6,124 nt of DNA from Candidatus Cloacimonadota bacterium (GCA_011372345.1 DRTC01000639.1:1-6124); one strand, 5' to 3'. Counted from the first letter of the stretch, positions 1 through 5,983 are shown. Translations and numbers: made by a program. The notes: generated by a model from the sequence alone, not told the origin.

Positions 1-36
1 CATTATTAAATCTTCAATATAAAAATAAAATAAAAA

Positions 37-44
37 GGGAGGAG
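37..44 (+). promoter_or_regulatory. Strong Shine-Dalgarno of the transglutaminase-like gene
   Basis: GGGAGGAG lies just before the ATG at 47. Its GGAGG core (38-42) leaves 4 nt to the start codon, so it fixes this ATG as the start. The 36 nt upstream are almost pure A/T. A TATAAA at 18-23 could be a -10 box, but any -35 box would lie outside the window, so no promoter is called. Confidence 0.75.
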
Positions 45-46
45 TA

Positions 47-1501
47 ATGAACTCATTAAAAATCTATATTTCAGTAATCGTTTCATTTTTTATAATCTTT
101 TCAATCTTAACTGCTGAAAACGATTATGAAACCTGGAAAAAGCAGCAGCAGGAAGCAATGCGCAAATTCAAGAGTGCTCAAGATAAAGCATTCGTGGAAT
201 TTCTGGAAAACGAATGGCGAGATTTTCAGGCATTTAAAGGCGAAGTTCTAGATGAAATTCCCAAACCGGAAAAGGTTCCGGAAGTAAAACCTGAAAAGAT
301 CGTTACTCCTAAAGCTGCAAAAATCATCGAGGAGATCGAGATTCCGAAAACGAAAATAAAGGAAGAAGTTCAAATCAAAAAAGATAGAGAAATATTCGTC
401 AAAAAAGAGAAAAAAATCAATATAAATTTTCTGGGAATTCCTTTGGAATTTACTGAATTTGGCAAATTCAATATTGATGTAGATAGTTCCATTAATGAAA
501 AGGTCATTGCAGATTTCTGGTATGAAGCTTCCAACATGGAATATGATACACTTTTACGAGAAATCAGTTATTACCGGAAACAGATGAATCTGAATGACTG
601 GGGATTTTGTTTAATGGTGAATGCGTTGGGAAATAAGATCTCTCATAATTCCCGGAATTTCAGTAAATTATTTCTCTGGTTTTTACTGATTAAGTCAGGT
701 CATGAAGCAAAAGTTGGTTACAGCGGGAATACAATTTATATAATGCTTCCTTCAGAGAACAAAATTTATGGAGTATCTTACCTGACTTTTGATAGCAAAA
801 GATACTATTTGATTTCTTTTGATAAAAAAATCAAACTCACGATGAAAATAAAAACTTATGAAGGCAGATATCCGGACGCCAATGATCTGATCGATTTAAG
901 TATGAAGAGGTCTCCGAAAGTTAATGGCTCAATTATTGAAAAAGAATTGAAATTTCGTTATGGGAAAGAGCAATTCATTATCCCGGTCAAATTTGATAAA
1001 AGTCTGACCTTATTTTTTAAGAATTATCCGCAAACAGACCTGGAAGTGTATTTTAATGCTCCTCTCTCGGAGAAAGCGAGCCTTTCGCTGATTTCGGAAC
1101 TTAAACCCATTTTGGAAGGAAGACCGGAACTTGAAGCTGTCAATATCCTGCTGCGATTTGTCCAGACCGCATTCGAGTATAAAACTGATGGCGAGCAATT
1201 TGGCAAAGAAAAAAGCCTGTTTTCTGATGAAACCTTATTCTATCCGTATTGCGATTGTGAAGATCGTTCCGTTTTATTCTCATATCTGATTCGCACTCTT
1301 TTAAACCTGGAAGTTATCGGACTCGATTATCCCGGGCATGTGGCAACAGCTGTGAAAGTAAATACTAATTTTAAGGGTGATAATGTCATCTATAAAAACG
1401 AAAAATATATTATCTGTGATCCGACTTTCATCAATGCAAATTTGGGAAAAAGTATGCCTAAATTTAAAAATGTTAAGCCGGAAATTATTGTTATGGGATG
1501 A
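47..1501 (+). CDS. Exported transglutaminase-like domain protein
   Basis: A 484-residue protein. Residues 1-23 look like a Sec signal peptide: K5, a hydrophobic core, then SILTA before a charged stretch. There is no lipobox cysteine, so a periplasmic location is inferred. Residues 26-66 are a charged, Gln/Lys/Glu-rich amphipathic helix, probably coiled coil. Residues 67-123 form a Pro/Lys/Glu linker. The C-terminal part (about 355-465) is transglutaminase-like: D403-C404-E-D followed by a hydrophobic helix, then G430-H431 and C457-D458-P. This gives a Cys404-His431-Asp458 triad in the expected order. The core YPYCDCEDRSVLFSYL (399-414) and GLDYPGHVATAV match, from memory, a family common in Bacteroidetes. 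Residues about 183-260 resemble a second, catalytically dead copy of the fold. The substrate is unknown; the intact triad suggests a peptidase- or amidase-like activity, but this is inference. The start is fixed by the strong SD. Confidence 0.85.
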   Translation: MNSLKIYISVIVSFFIIFSILTAENDYETWKKQQQEAMRKFKSAQDKAFVEFLENEWRDFQAFKGEVLDEIPKPEKVPEVKPEKIVTPKAAKIIEEIEIPKTKIKEEVQIKKDREIFVKKEKKININFLGIPLEFTEFGKFNIDVDSSINEKVIADFWYEASNMEYDTLLREISYYRKQMNLNDWGFCLMVNALGNKISHNSRNFSKLFLWFLLIKSGHEAKVGYSGNTIYIMLPSENKIYGVSYLTFDSKRYYLISFDKKIKLTMKIKTYEGRYPDANDLIDLSMKRSPKVNGSIIEKELKFRYGKEQFIIPVKFDKSLTLFFKNYPQTDLEVYFNAPLSEKASLSLISELKPILEGRPELEAVNILLRFVQTAFEYKTDGEQFGKEKSLFSDETLFYPYCDCEDRSVLFSYLIRTLLNLEVIGLDYPGHVATAVKVNTNFKGDNVIYKNEKYIICDPTFINANLGKSMPKFKNVKPEIIVMG

Positions 1502-1516
1502 TTTAGAAATTTTATA

Positions 1517-1551
1517 AGCTTGCCATCCTGCAGTTGCAGGATTGGCAAGTT
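1517..1551. repeat. TTGCCA-type hairpin, copy 1 (possible terminator)
   Basis: An inverted repeat with outer arms CTTGCCA (1519-1525) and TGGCAAG (1543-1549), extended inward by TCCTGC pairing with GCAGGA. It has about 14 bp, one bulged T and a 4-nt loop (1532-1535). It lies in the 73-nt gap after the transglutaminase-like gene. The downstream strand is only moderately T-rich (TTATTTATAAAT), so it may be a weak terminator, a transcript-end stabiliser or a dispersed palindromic repeat. A hairpin with the same outer arms follows the next gene. Confidence 0.6.
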
Positions 1552-1574
1552 ATTTATAAATACACGGAGAACAA

Positions 1575-2777
1575 ATGAAATATATAATCTTTGATGATGA
1601 AAAACACAAGAATTTTTATCCATTAACTTGCACCCGTTCAACCGGAGATTTAAGAGTTGGAATTCTAAAATTGCGTCAAAGGATCAAAGCTTTTTTTCGT
1701 TTTGAAGAATATAATTTGATAATTTCCGAAAAGCTGGAGAAAATCTATAAAGAAAGACATCCGGATTGGCAGATCAATTCCATTTCTAAAGGAGAAACTC
1801 TTTTCATTAACAGTCGTTTGAAAGTTGATGAAAAGATGGTAAAAAAGATTGAGGAACTTTCTTTAAATACTTGTTTAGTTAAAGACAATGATATTTTAGC
1901 TGCAAAATTGAGAACAGATCAAAAGAGAGTCTCAACTGAAAATATATCCGGATTTTTCAGTAATTTAGAAACAATCCAAATTGAAGATGGATTTTTATGG
2001 AATCATACTTGGGAATTAATTTCCGAAAACTCAAAATATATAAAGCAGGATTTTAAGGATTTCTTTTATGAAAAAGATAATTTTTTTGAAACAGAAATGG
2101 GAGTAACAATTCTAAATCCGTATGATGTCTGGATCGGAGAAAAAGTTGAGCTTAAACCGGGAGTAGTAATCGATGCTTCCGAAGGACCTGTGATTCTGGA
2201 TGAAGGTGCGAAAGTAATGGCTAATGCAGTTATTATCGGACCTGCTTATATCGGGAAAAAAAGTGTGATCAAAGTGGGAGCAAAAATATATGAAGGGACT
2301 TCCATTGGTCCGGTTTGTAAAGTTGGAGGAGAAGTTGAAGAAACGATTTTTCAAGCATATTCCAATAAACAGCATGATGGATTTCTCGGTCACAGTTATT
2401 TAGGAGAATGGATAAATTTGGGAGCAGACACAAATAACAGTGATCTTAAGAACAATTATAAAAATGTAAAGACATATTTTTATCCTGACAGAAAAAAGAT
2501 CGATTCCGGAACTCAATTTTTGGGAACGATCATCGGAGATCATGCCAAAACCGGTATAAATTCCACCATTAATACCGGAACAGTTATCGGGATCGGATGT
2601 AATCTTTTTGGCAGAGACCTGATCTCGGATTTCATTCCGTCATTTAGTTGGGGAGACGGTTCAAATCTAATTAAATACAGGATCGATAAGTTTCTCGAAA
2701 CTGCTGAACTGGTCAAAAAACGAAGAAAACTATCCCTTTCGGAAGCTGAAAAAAATCTTTACAATAATATTGGATAA
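1575..2777 (+). CDS. GlmU/GlmX-type sugar-1-phosphate nucleotidyltransferase with left-handed beta-helix
   Basis: A 400-residue protein with two parts. The N-terminal half (1 to about 175) starts IIFDDEK and carries PLTCTRSTGDLRVGI (16-30), the pattern of the alternative bacterial GlmU family often called GlmX. It lacks the classical GlmU LxAGxGxRM loop. Residues about 180-350 are hexapeptide repeats of a left-handed beta-helix (IGP-, IGKKSVIKVGAKIYEG, INTGTVIGIG). The block GHSYLGEWINLGADTNNSDL (272-291) is the hallmark acyltransferase-type segment of this family. Family knowledge suggests synthesis of UDP-GlcNAc, or a related nucleotide sugar, from sugar-1-phosphate with possible acetyl transfer, feeding peptidoglycan and surface polysaccharide. 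Which sugar is used cannot be read from the sequence. It is cytosolic, with no signal peptide. The length is normal for the family. A GGAGA (1566-1570) lies 4 nt before the ATG. The next gene follows after 87 nt. Confidence 0.85.
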   Translation: MKYIIFDDEKHKNFYPLTCTRSTGDLRVGILKLRQRIKAFFRFEEYNLIISEKLEKIYKERHPDWQINSISKGETLFINSRLKVDEKMVKKIEELSLNTCLVKDNDILAAKLRTDQKRVSTENISGFFSNLETIQIEDGFLWNHTWELISENSKYIKQDFKDFFYEKDNFFETEMGVTILNPYDVWIGEKVELKPGVVIDASEGPVILDEGAKVMANAVIIGPAYIGKKSVIKVGAKIYEGTSIGPVCKVGGEVEETIFQAYSNKQHDGFLGHSYLGEWINLGADTNNSDLKNNYKNVKTYFYPDRKKIDSGTQFLGTIIGDHAKTGINSTINTGTVIGIGCNLFGRDLISDFIPSFSWGDGSNLIKYRIDKFLETAELVKKRRKLSLSEAEKNLYNNIG

Positions 2778-2795
2778 AAAGAACTGGACTTTACA

Positions 2796-2829
2796 AAACT
2801 TGCCAAATTTCTAAAAATTTGGCAAGTTT
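2796..2829. repeat. TTGCCA-type hairpin, copy 2 (possible terminator)
   Basis: A perfect 15-bp inverted repeat: arms 2796-2810 (AAACTTGCCAAATTT) and 2815-2829, with loop CTAA (2811-2814). It lies 18 nt after the GlmX-type gene and is followed by a U-rich but interrupted tract (TATATTTA). It could terminate that transcript, though without a classical U-run. Its outer arms (CTTGCCA/TGGCAAG) equal those of the hairpin at 1517-1551, while the inner stem is unrelated. Its right arm also holds the -35 box of the promoter at 2819-2847. Confidence 0.7.
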
Positions 2830-2847
2830 ATATTTAGCAAGTATAAT
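2819..2847 (+). promoter_or_regulatory. Near-consensus sigma-70 promoter for ricT
   Basis: TTGGCA (2819-2824, five of six matches to TTGACA), a spacer of exactly 17 nt, then a perfect TATAAT (2842-2847). Transcription would be expected to start near 2854, giving a leader of only about 11 nt that still contains the weak SD GGCGG at 2856-2860. The -35 box is part of the right arm of the hairpin at 2796-2829. If the organism's main sigma factor follows the Bacteroidetes consensus instead, this match could be fortuitous. Confidence 0.6.
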
Positions 2848-2864
2848 TATAGATTGGCGGATAA

Positions 2865-3692
2865 ATGCAGGAATTCATAGAAGTAGTTTTTCGATCAAAA
2901 AGAATAGGTTATTTTTATAATCCGAAAAATCTGGAACTTGCACCTGATACGGATGTTGTGGTGAAGGTTGAAAGAGGTGAGGATATAGGAAAAGTTATAA
3001 ATTGTTCGATCTTCAGCGAAGAACTGGAAAATAAATTTAATAAAAATGAGATCGGAAAAGTTTTCAGAATAGCTACGGAAGAAGATTATAAACAATTAGA
3101 CAGAGTTTATAAAAAGGAAAAGGAAGTAACCGAGAAATTTCAGAAACTGATGGACAAGTATCCTTTTGAAATGAAACATCAGGATACATATTACCAGTTG
3201 GATGGGAATAAACTGACTTTCTTCTTTTCAGCAGACGGAAGAGTAGATTTTAGAGATTTTGTACGGGAACTGGCAACAGAATTCAAAACGAGAATTGAAC
3301 TGCATCAGACTACTGGCAGGGAAGATGCAAAAAGGTATGGCGGACTCGGGATTTGCGGAAGACCATTTTGTTGTGTGTCCTGGTTAAAAAAATTCAACCA
3401 GGTTTCTATCCAGATGGCAAAAGACCAGAATTTGTTAAGCAATCTTTCAAAAATATCCGGCTCTTGCGGAAGGCTCTTGTGTTGTCTCCAATATGAAGAA
3501 GATTTTTATCTTGAAAGAGCAACTCAATTTCCTAAGATCAATAGCAGGATAATTCTTAATGGTGAGACCAGAATAGTTTTAAAAAATGACTATTATAACA
3601 ACAAAATTTACCTTTCATCGGAAGATAAACAAACGACTATTATTTCTCTTGCTGAATATAAATCTTTAAAAAAAGTAAAAAAAGGTTCGTAG
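2865..3692 (+). CDS. ricT: PSP1-domain protein RicT (YaaT)
   Basis: A 275-residue cytosolic protein. The N-terminal part (1 to about 50) is a small beta domain with VVVKVERGEDIGKV. The PSP1 domain follows (about 70-147), with the family signature FSADGRVDFRDFVRELA (121-137). Next come the two cysteine clusters diagnostic of RicT/YaaT: GLGICGRPFCC (C164, C169, C170) and SGSCGRLLCC (C201, C206, C207), joined by VSIQMAKDQNL. In Bacillus subtilis RicT forms the Y-complex with RicA and RicF, carries Fe-S clusters and affects RNase Y-dependent mRNA processing and development. Whether those partners exist here is unknown; no homologue of them is in this window. The 45 or so residues after the last cysteines are Lys-rich and less conserved. 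The SD is a weak GGCGG 4 nt before the ATG. The promoter at 2819-2847 probably drives it, and rlmN follows 27 nt later. Confidence 0.9.
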   Translation: MQEFIEVVFRSKRIGYFYNPKNLELAPDTDVVVKVERGEDIGKVINCSIFSEELENKFNKNEIGKVFRIATEEDYKQLDRVYKKEKEVTEKFQKLMDKYPFEMKHQDTYYQLDGNKLTFFFSADGRVDFRDFVRELATEFKTRIELHQTTGREDAKRYGGLGICGRPFCCVSWLKKFNQVSIQMAKDQNLLSNLSKISGSCGRLLCCLQYEEDFYLERATQFPKINSRIILNGETRIVLKNDYYNNKIYLSSEDKQTTIISLAEYKSLKKVKKGS

Positions 3693-3714
3693 AAAATTTA
3701 TAATCGATTACATC

Positions 3715-3718
3715 GGAG
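3715..3718 (+). promoter_or_regulatory. Unusually close Shine-Dalgarno of rlmN
   Basis: GGAG ends one nucleotide before the ATG at 3720, much closer than the usual 5-9 nt. No other ATG, GTG or TTG lies in frame between the ricT stop (3690-3692) and this ATG. The next internal Met is residue 45, which would remove the conserved N-terminal domain. The annotated start is therefore kept, with initiation possibly inefficient or coupled to ricT translation. Confidence 0.45.
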
Positions 3719-3719
3719 T

Positions 3720-4751
3720 ATGAAACCGCATATCTTTGAATTACTTCCACGAGAATTAGAGAATTATTTTCTTTCCAAAAAGGAAAAAAAGTATAGAGCG
3801 AAACAAACTTGTGATTGGATATATAAAAAACAGGAAATTGATTTTCATAAAATGAGCACGATTTCTGCTGACCTAAAGGACAGATTAATTAACGATTTTG
3901 ATTGTTACCTTCCGAAAATCATTAAGAAAAATATTGCTCAAGATGGAACAAGCAAATATCTGCTCGAACTTCGAGATTCAAATAAAATAGAGATGGTGCT
4001 GATCCCATTCAAAGAAAAAAATACACTTTGTGTTTCAACCCAGGTTGGATGCAAATGGGATTGCAGTTTTTGCGCAACCGGTAAAATGGGATTTATTAGA
4101 AATCTGGAAGTTCATGAAATTATTTCTCAAATATTTTTAGCAAAAAAGGAATTAGCTGATAAAAAGCTGACAAATATCGTGTTCATGGGAATGGGAGAAC
4201 CACTCGATAATTTCGAAAATTTGATCAAATCGATCAAAATCCTGCAACTTGATGATTGCTTCCAATTTAGTCCGAGAAGGATGACGGTTTCTACTTGCGG
4301 TTTGATTCCTGAAATCAGAAAACTTGCTGATATTGGTTTGAAAGTGAAACTGGCAATATCTCTGAATTCTGCGATTCAAAGTAAACGGGAAGAATTGATG
4401 CCGGTCAGCAAAGTCTATCCGCTAACAGAATTAAAAGAAGCATTGCTTGATTTTAGAAAAAAATCTAACTATCGCATCACTTTTGAATATATCATGATCA
4501 AAGATTTTAATATGGGTAAAGAAGACATTAAAGCTTTAATCAAATTTCTGGGAGATATTTCCTGCAAATTAAATTTAATTGCCTGGAATGAAGTTGAGGA
4601 TTTACCTTTTCAAACTCCATCTCAAATAGAGATAGATAGATTCTCTCAATCTTTGAGTGTTTTACAATCAGCTGTAACTTTTCGTAAAAGCAGAGGTTTG
4701 GAGATTGGTGCTGCCTGCGGACAATTAGTAACACAAACCTCCGGTTTGTAA
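3720..4751 (+). CDS. rlmN: Dual-specificity 23S rRNA (A2503)/tRNA (A37) C2-methyltransferase RlmN
   Basis: A 343-residue radical-SAM enzyme that places the C2 methyl on A2503 of 23S rRNA and A37 of some tRNAs. An N-terminal RNA-binding domain (1 to about 90) precedes the radical-SAM core. The cluster motif is GCKWDCSFCATG (C111, C115, C118). C104 in TLCVSTQVG and C333 in GAACGQL match the two catalytic cysteines C118 and C355 of E. coli RlmN by spacing and context. GMGEPLDN (157-164) is the SAM-binding GGEP-type motif. The usual SLHA block reads SLNS (214-217), a mild variant. All key residues are present and the length is normal, apart from a short tail after CGQL. The last residues QTSGL and the stop codon lie in a small palindrome (4733-4749) that recurs downstream. 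It lies 27 nt after ricT and is probably co-transcribed with it. I favour RlmN over the paralogue Cfr because of the overall motif set and housekeeping context. Confidence 0.95.
   Translation: MKPHIFELLPRELENYFLSKKEKKYRAKQTCDWIYKKQEIDFHKMSTISADLKDRLINDFDCYLPKIIKKNIAQDGTSKYLLELRDSNKIEMVLIPFKEKNTLCVSTQVGCKWDCSFCATGKMGFIRNLEVHEIISQIFLAKKELADKKLTNIVFMGMGEPLDNFENLIKSIKILQLDDCFQFSPRRMTVSTCGLIPEIRKLADIGLKVKLAISLNSAIQSKREELMPVSKVYPLTELKEALLDFRKKSNYRITFEYIMIKDFNMGKEDIKALIKFLGDISCKLNLIAWNEVEDLPFQTPSQIEIDRFSQSLSVLQSAVTFRKSRGLEIGAACGQLVTQTSGL
4733..4751. repeat. Palindrome overlapping the rlmN stop codon
   Basis: ACAAACC (4733-4739) and GGTTTGT (4743-4749) form a 7-bp stem with loop TCC, ending in the TAA stop (4749-4751). 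The 17-nt word at 4735-4751 recurs at 4849-4865 with two differences. Its reverse complement resembles the core of the palindrome at 4818-4839 (AAACCGGAG-TTT), so it belongs to the intergenic repeat mosaic that follows. Confidence 0.6.
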
Positions 4752-4760
4752 ATGTCATCT

Positions 4761-4786
4761 TGTTCCCAAACTCCTGTTTGGGAACA
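4761..4786. repeat. TTCCCAAAC palindrome, copy 1
   Basis: An 11-bp perfect hairpin: arms 4761-4771 (TGTTCCCAAAC) and 4776-4786, loop TCCT. It starts 9 nt after the rlmN stop. It could help end the rlmN transcript, but no U-tract follows (ATAATCAATTTC). It is an inverted copy of the element at 4817-4840. Confidence 0.7.
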
Positions 4787-4816
4787 TAATCAATTTCAAA
4801 AAGGATTTTCAGATTC

Positions 4817-4840
4817 ATTCCCAAACCGGAGTTTGGGAAC
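4817..4840. repeat. TTCCCAAAC palindrome, copy 2, inverted
   Basis: A 9-bp perfect stem: TTCCCAAAC (4818-4826) and GTTTGGGAA (4831-4839), loop CGGA. Set against the reverse complement of 4762-4785 it differs at only two of 24 positions, so the pair lies in opposite orientations about 31 nt apart. It is followed by CGAGA; the word GGAACGAGA recurs at 5810-5818 after deoC. Confidence 0.7.
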
Positions 4841-4848
4841 GAGAACGG

Positions 4849-4865
4849 AAACTTCCGGTTTGTGA
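4849..4865. repeat. Second copy of the rlmN stop-codon word
   Basis: This 17-nt stretch repeats 4735-4751 in direct orientation with 15 of 17 identical bases (AAAC, C or T, TCCGGTTTGT, A or G, A). CGGAA and TTCCG at 4846-4857 can also pair locally with a very small loop. It supports the view that this gap is built from copies of a few short elements. Confidence 0.5.
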
Positions 4866-4871
4866 GAGTAA

Positions 4872-4891
4872 ATCGATTTTCCAAAATCGAT
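4872..4891. repeat. ATCGATTTT palindrome
   Basis: ATCGATTTT (4872-4880) and AAAATCGAT (4883-4891) are perfect inverted arms around CC. With a realistic 4-nt loop this is an 8-bp stem. It lies 5 nt before the next hairpin, so the two may stack in the deoC leader. Its sequence is unrelated to the other palindromes here. Confidence 0.55.
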
Positions 4892-4896
4892 ATTTG

Positions 4897-4930
4897 AACA
4901 AGATTGGAATCTTGTTTTACAAAAAGGTGG
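4897..4930 (+). promoter_or_regulatory. deoC leader hairpin plus Shine-Dalgarno
   Basis: AACAAGATT (4897-4905) and AATCTTGTT (4908-4916) form a perfect stem, 8 bp with a 4-nt loop. It is followed by TTACAAAA and the SD AGGTGG (4925-4930), 7 nt before the ATG at 4938. A hairpin ending 8 nt upstream of the SD could modulate ribosome access or protect the mRNA 5' end. A 34-nt stretch of the same design closes the window (6091-6124). No convincing promoter was found in the gap. Confidence 0.5.
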
Positions 4931-4937
4931 TATTTCC

Positions 4938-5768
4938 ATGGAAAATATAAACATCGAACAATTAGCCAAAATGATCGATCATACGGAATTGAAATCCAGT
5001 TCCGGCGAGAAGAAAATATTGAATTTGTGTAATGAAGCAAAAACTTTCGGTTTTATTTCGGTCTGCATAAATCCTGCTTATGTAAAATTTGCGTATGAAC
5101 AACTTAAAGACAGCGAAGTATTGGTTTGCAGTGTTGTCGGTTTCCCGCTCGGAATGAACACTAGTGATTTAAAAGCTTTAGAAGCTGAAAAAGCTGTTCA
5201 GGATGGAGCAGAAGAGATCGATATGGTCATCAATGTCGGAAAAATGCGGGATAAAATGTATGATTATGTTAAAGAAGACATCAGGAAGGTTGTGGAAGCA
5301 AGTTCTCCGGCTCATGTAAAAGTCATTTTGGAAACCTGCTACCTGACAGATGAAGAGATCGTTAAAGCCTGCGAACTTGCTGTGGAAGCTGGAGCACATT
5401 TCGTCAAAACTTCAACCGGATTCGGTGCTTTCGGTGCATTTCCAGATCATGTTGCATTGATGAGAAAAACAGTTGGTCCTGATATTGGAGTAAAAGCTGC
5501 GGGTGGGATTCAGAATTTCAAAGATGCCTGGAGATTGATCAAAGCAGGAGCAAATCGATTAGGAACCAGTGCCGGAGTTTCCATCCTGGAAGGTGCATCT
5601 CTTTATAAATTTGCTCCCGAAGCCTGGCTCGAACCGGAAATTCCCTGTCATATTTGTCCTTCGAGACATGCAACTATGGGAAAACTTCCGAAAGGTGTTT
5701 ATCAATATTATAAGAAAAAATGTCTGACTTGTCCGCATCGGGAAGAATATAATAAATTTTATGAGTAA
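4938..5768 (+). CDS. deoC: Deoxyribose-phosphate aldolase DeoC with four-cysteine C-terminal tail
   Basis: A 276-residue class I aldolase that reversibly splits 2-deoxyribose-5-phosphate into glyceraldehyde-3-phosphate and acetaldehyde in deoxynucleoside catabolism. The TIM-barrel residues are all present: IDHT (13-16), D95 in EIDMVINVGKM, the Schiff-base lysine K157 in FVKTSTGF, and K186 in VKAAGGI. The barrel ends near GTSAGVSIL (209-217), where short bacterial DeoC proteins of about 220 residues stop. Here about 50 more residues follow, with CHIC (C237, C240) and CLTC (C262, C265) 21 residues apart and many basic and aromatic residues. This looks like a zinc-ribbon or similar metal-binding knob; its role is unknown. 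The frame runs without a break from barrel to tail, so this is a fusion or extension and not an error visible here. The start is supported by AGGTGG 7 nt upstream. It sits alone behind a 186-nt repeat-filled gap, with no other deo gene in view. Confidence 0.95.
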   Translation: MENINIEQLAKMIDHTELKSSSGEKKILNLCNEAKTFGFISVCINPAYVKFAYEQLKDSEVLVCSVVGFPLGMNTSDLKALEAEKAVQDGAEEIDMVINVGKMRDKMYDYVKEDIRKVVEASSPAHVKVILETCYLTDEEIVKACELAVEAGAHFVKTSTGFGAFGAFPDHVALMRKTVGPDIGVKAAGGIQNFKDAWRLIKAGANRLGTSAGVSILEGASLYKFAPEAWLEPEIPCHICPSRHATMGKLPKGVYQYYKKKCLTCPHREEYNKFYE

Positions 5769-5880
5769 TAAACCTTACGAACCATGTCCGGCTTTTGACG
5801 GATAGTTGAGGAACGAGACCTTTTCATCCTTCGTAGAATACTTCGGAGAATGGACGCAATGGTTGGAATTTAAGATTGGA

Positions 5881-5908
5881 CACGAGTCGTGACGCAGTGC
5901 GACTCGTG
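5881..5908. repeat. CACGAGTCG inverted repeat
   Basis: CACGAGTCG (5881-5889) and CGACTCGTG (5900-5908) are perfect 9-bp arms around a 10-nt loop; two G-U pairs could extend the stem inward. It is much more GC-rich than its surroundings. A short T-run (AAGTTTTATT) begins about 11 nt downstream, too far for a classical terminator. No gene depends on it visibly. Confidence 0.65.
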
Positions 5909-5955
5909 AACAATTCAAGTTTTATTAATGATGGAAAGTAATATTATTCATCATC

Positions 5956-5983
5956 TTCGACTTGCACTTCGTTGTAAGTCGAA
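5956..5983. repeat. TTCGACTTGCA hairpin
   Basis: TTCGACTTGCA (5956-5966) pairs with TGTAAGTCGAA (5973-5983) over 11 bp with one G-U pair and a 6-nt loop. No U-tract follows (TTCGGTGAAATC). Its arms do not match the other hairpins apart from a shared ACTTG word. Confidence 0.6.

Noticed and set aside
1534..1560. Promoter before the GlmX-type gene (TTGCAG with TATAAA)
   Set aside because: The -35 match is weak, the spacer is only 15 nt, and the predicted start would fall inside the SD.
1390..1641. Minus-strand open frame of 83 codons across the gap before the GlmX-type gene
   Set aside because: It overlaps the catalytic end of the transglutaminase-like gene and the conserved start of the next gene, includes the hairpin, and has no family-like sequence.
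4733..4916. CRISPR array
   Set aside because: The repeats are short palindromes of different sequence, irregular spacing and mixed orientation. There are no uniform repeat-spacer units and no cas gene.
4752..4937. Known riboswitch or T-box in the deoC leader
   Set aside because: The structure is a row of independent small hairpins. I recognise no conserved aptamer core or T-box sequence.
4540..5040. Minus-strand open frame of 166 codons across the rlmN-deoC gap
   Set aside because: It is antisense to the conserved ends of rlmN and deoC and runs through the palindromes. Its translation shows no recognisable domain, and both + strand genes are secure.
5769..5830. Intrinsic terminator directly after deoC
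   Set aside because: Only a 4-bp TCCG/CGGA pairing (5787-5802) is present, without a following U-run.
5840..5940. Open stretch of about 35 codons after the TAG near 5837
   Set aside because: It has no start codon or SD, and it runs through the CACGAGTCG hairpin with a composition that does not look like protein.
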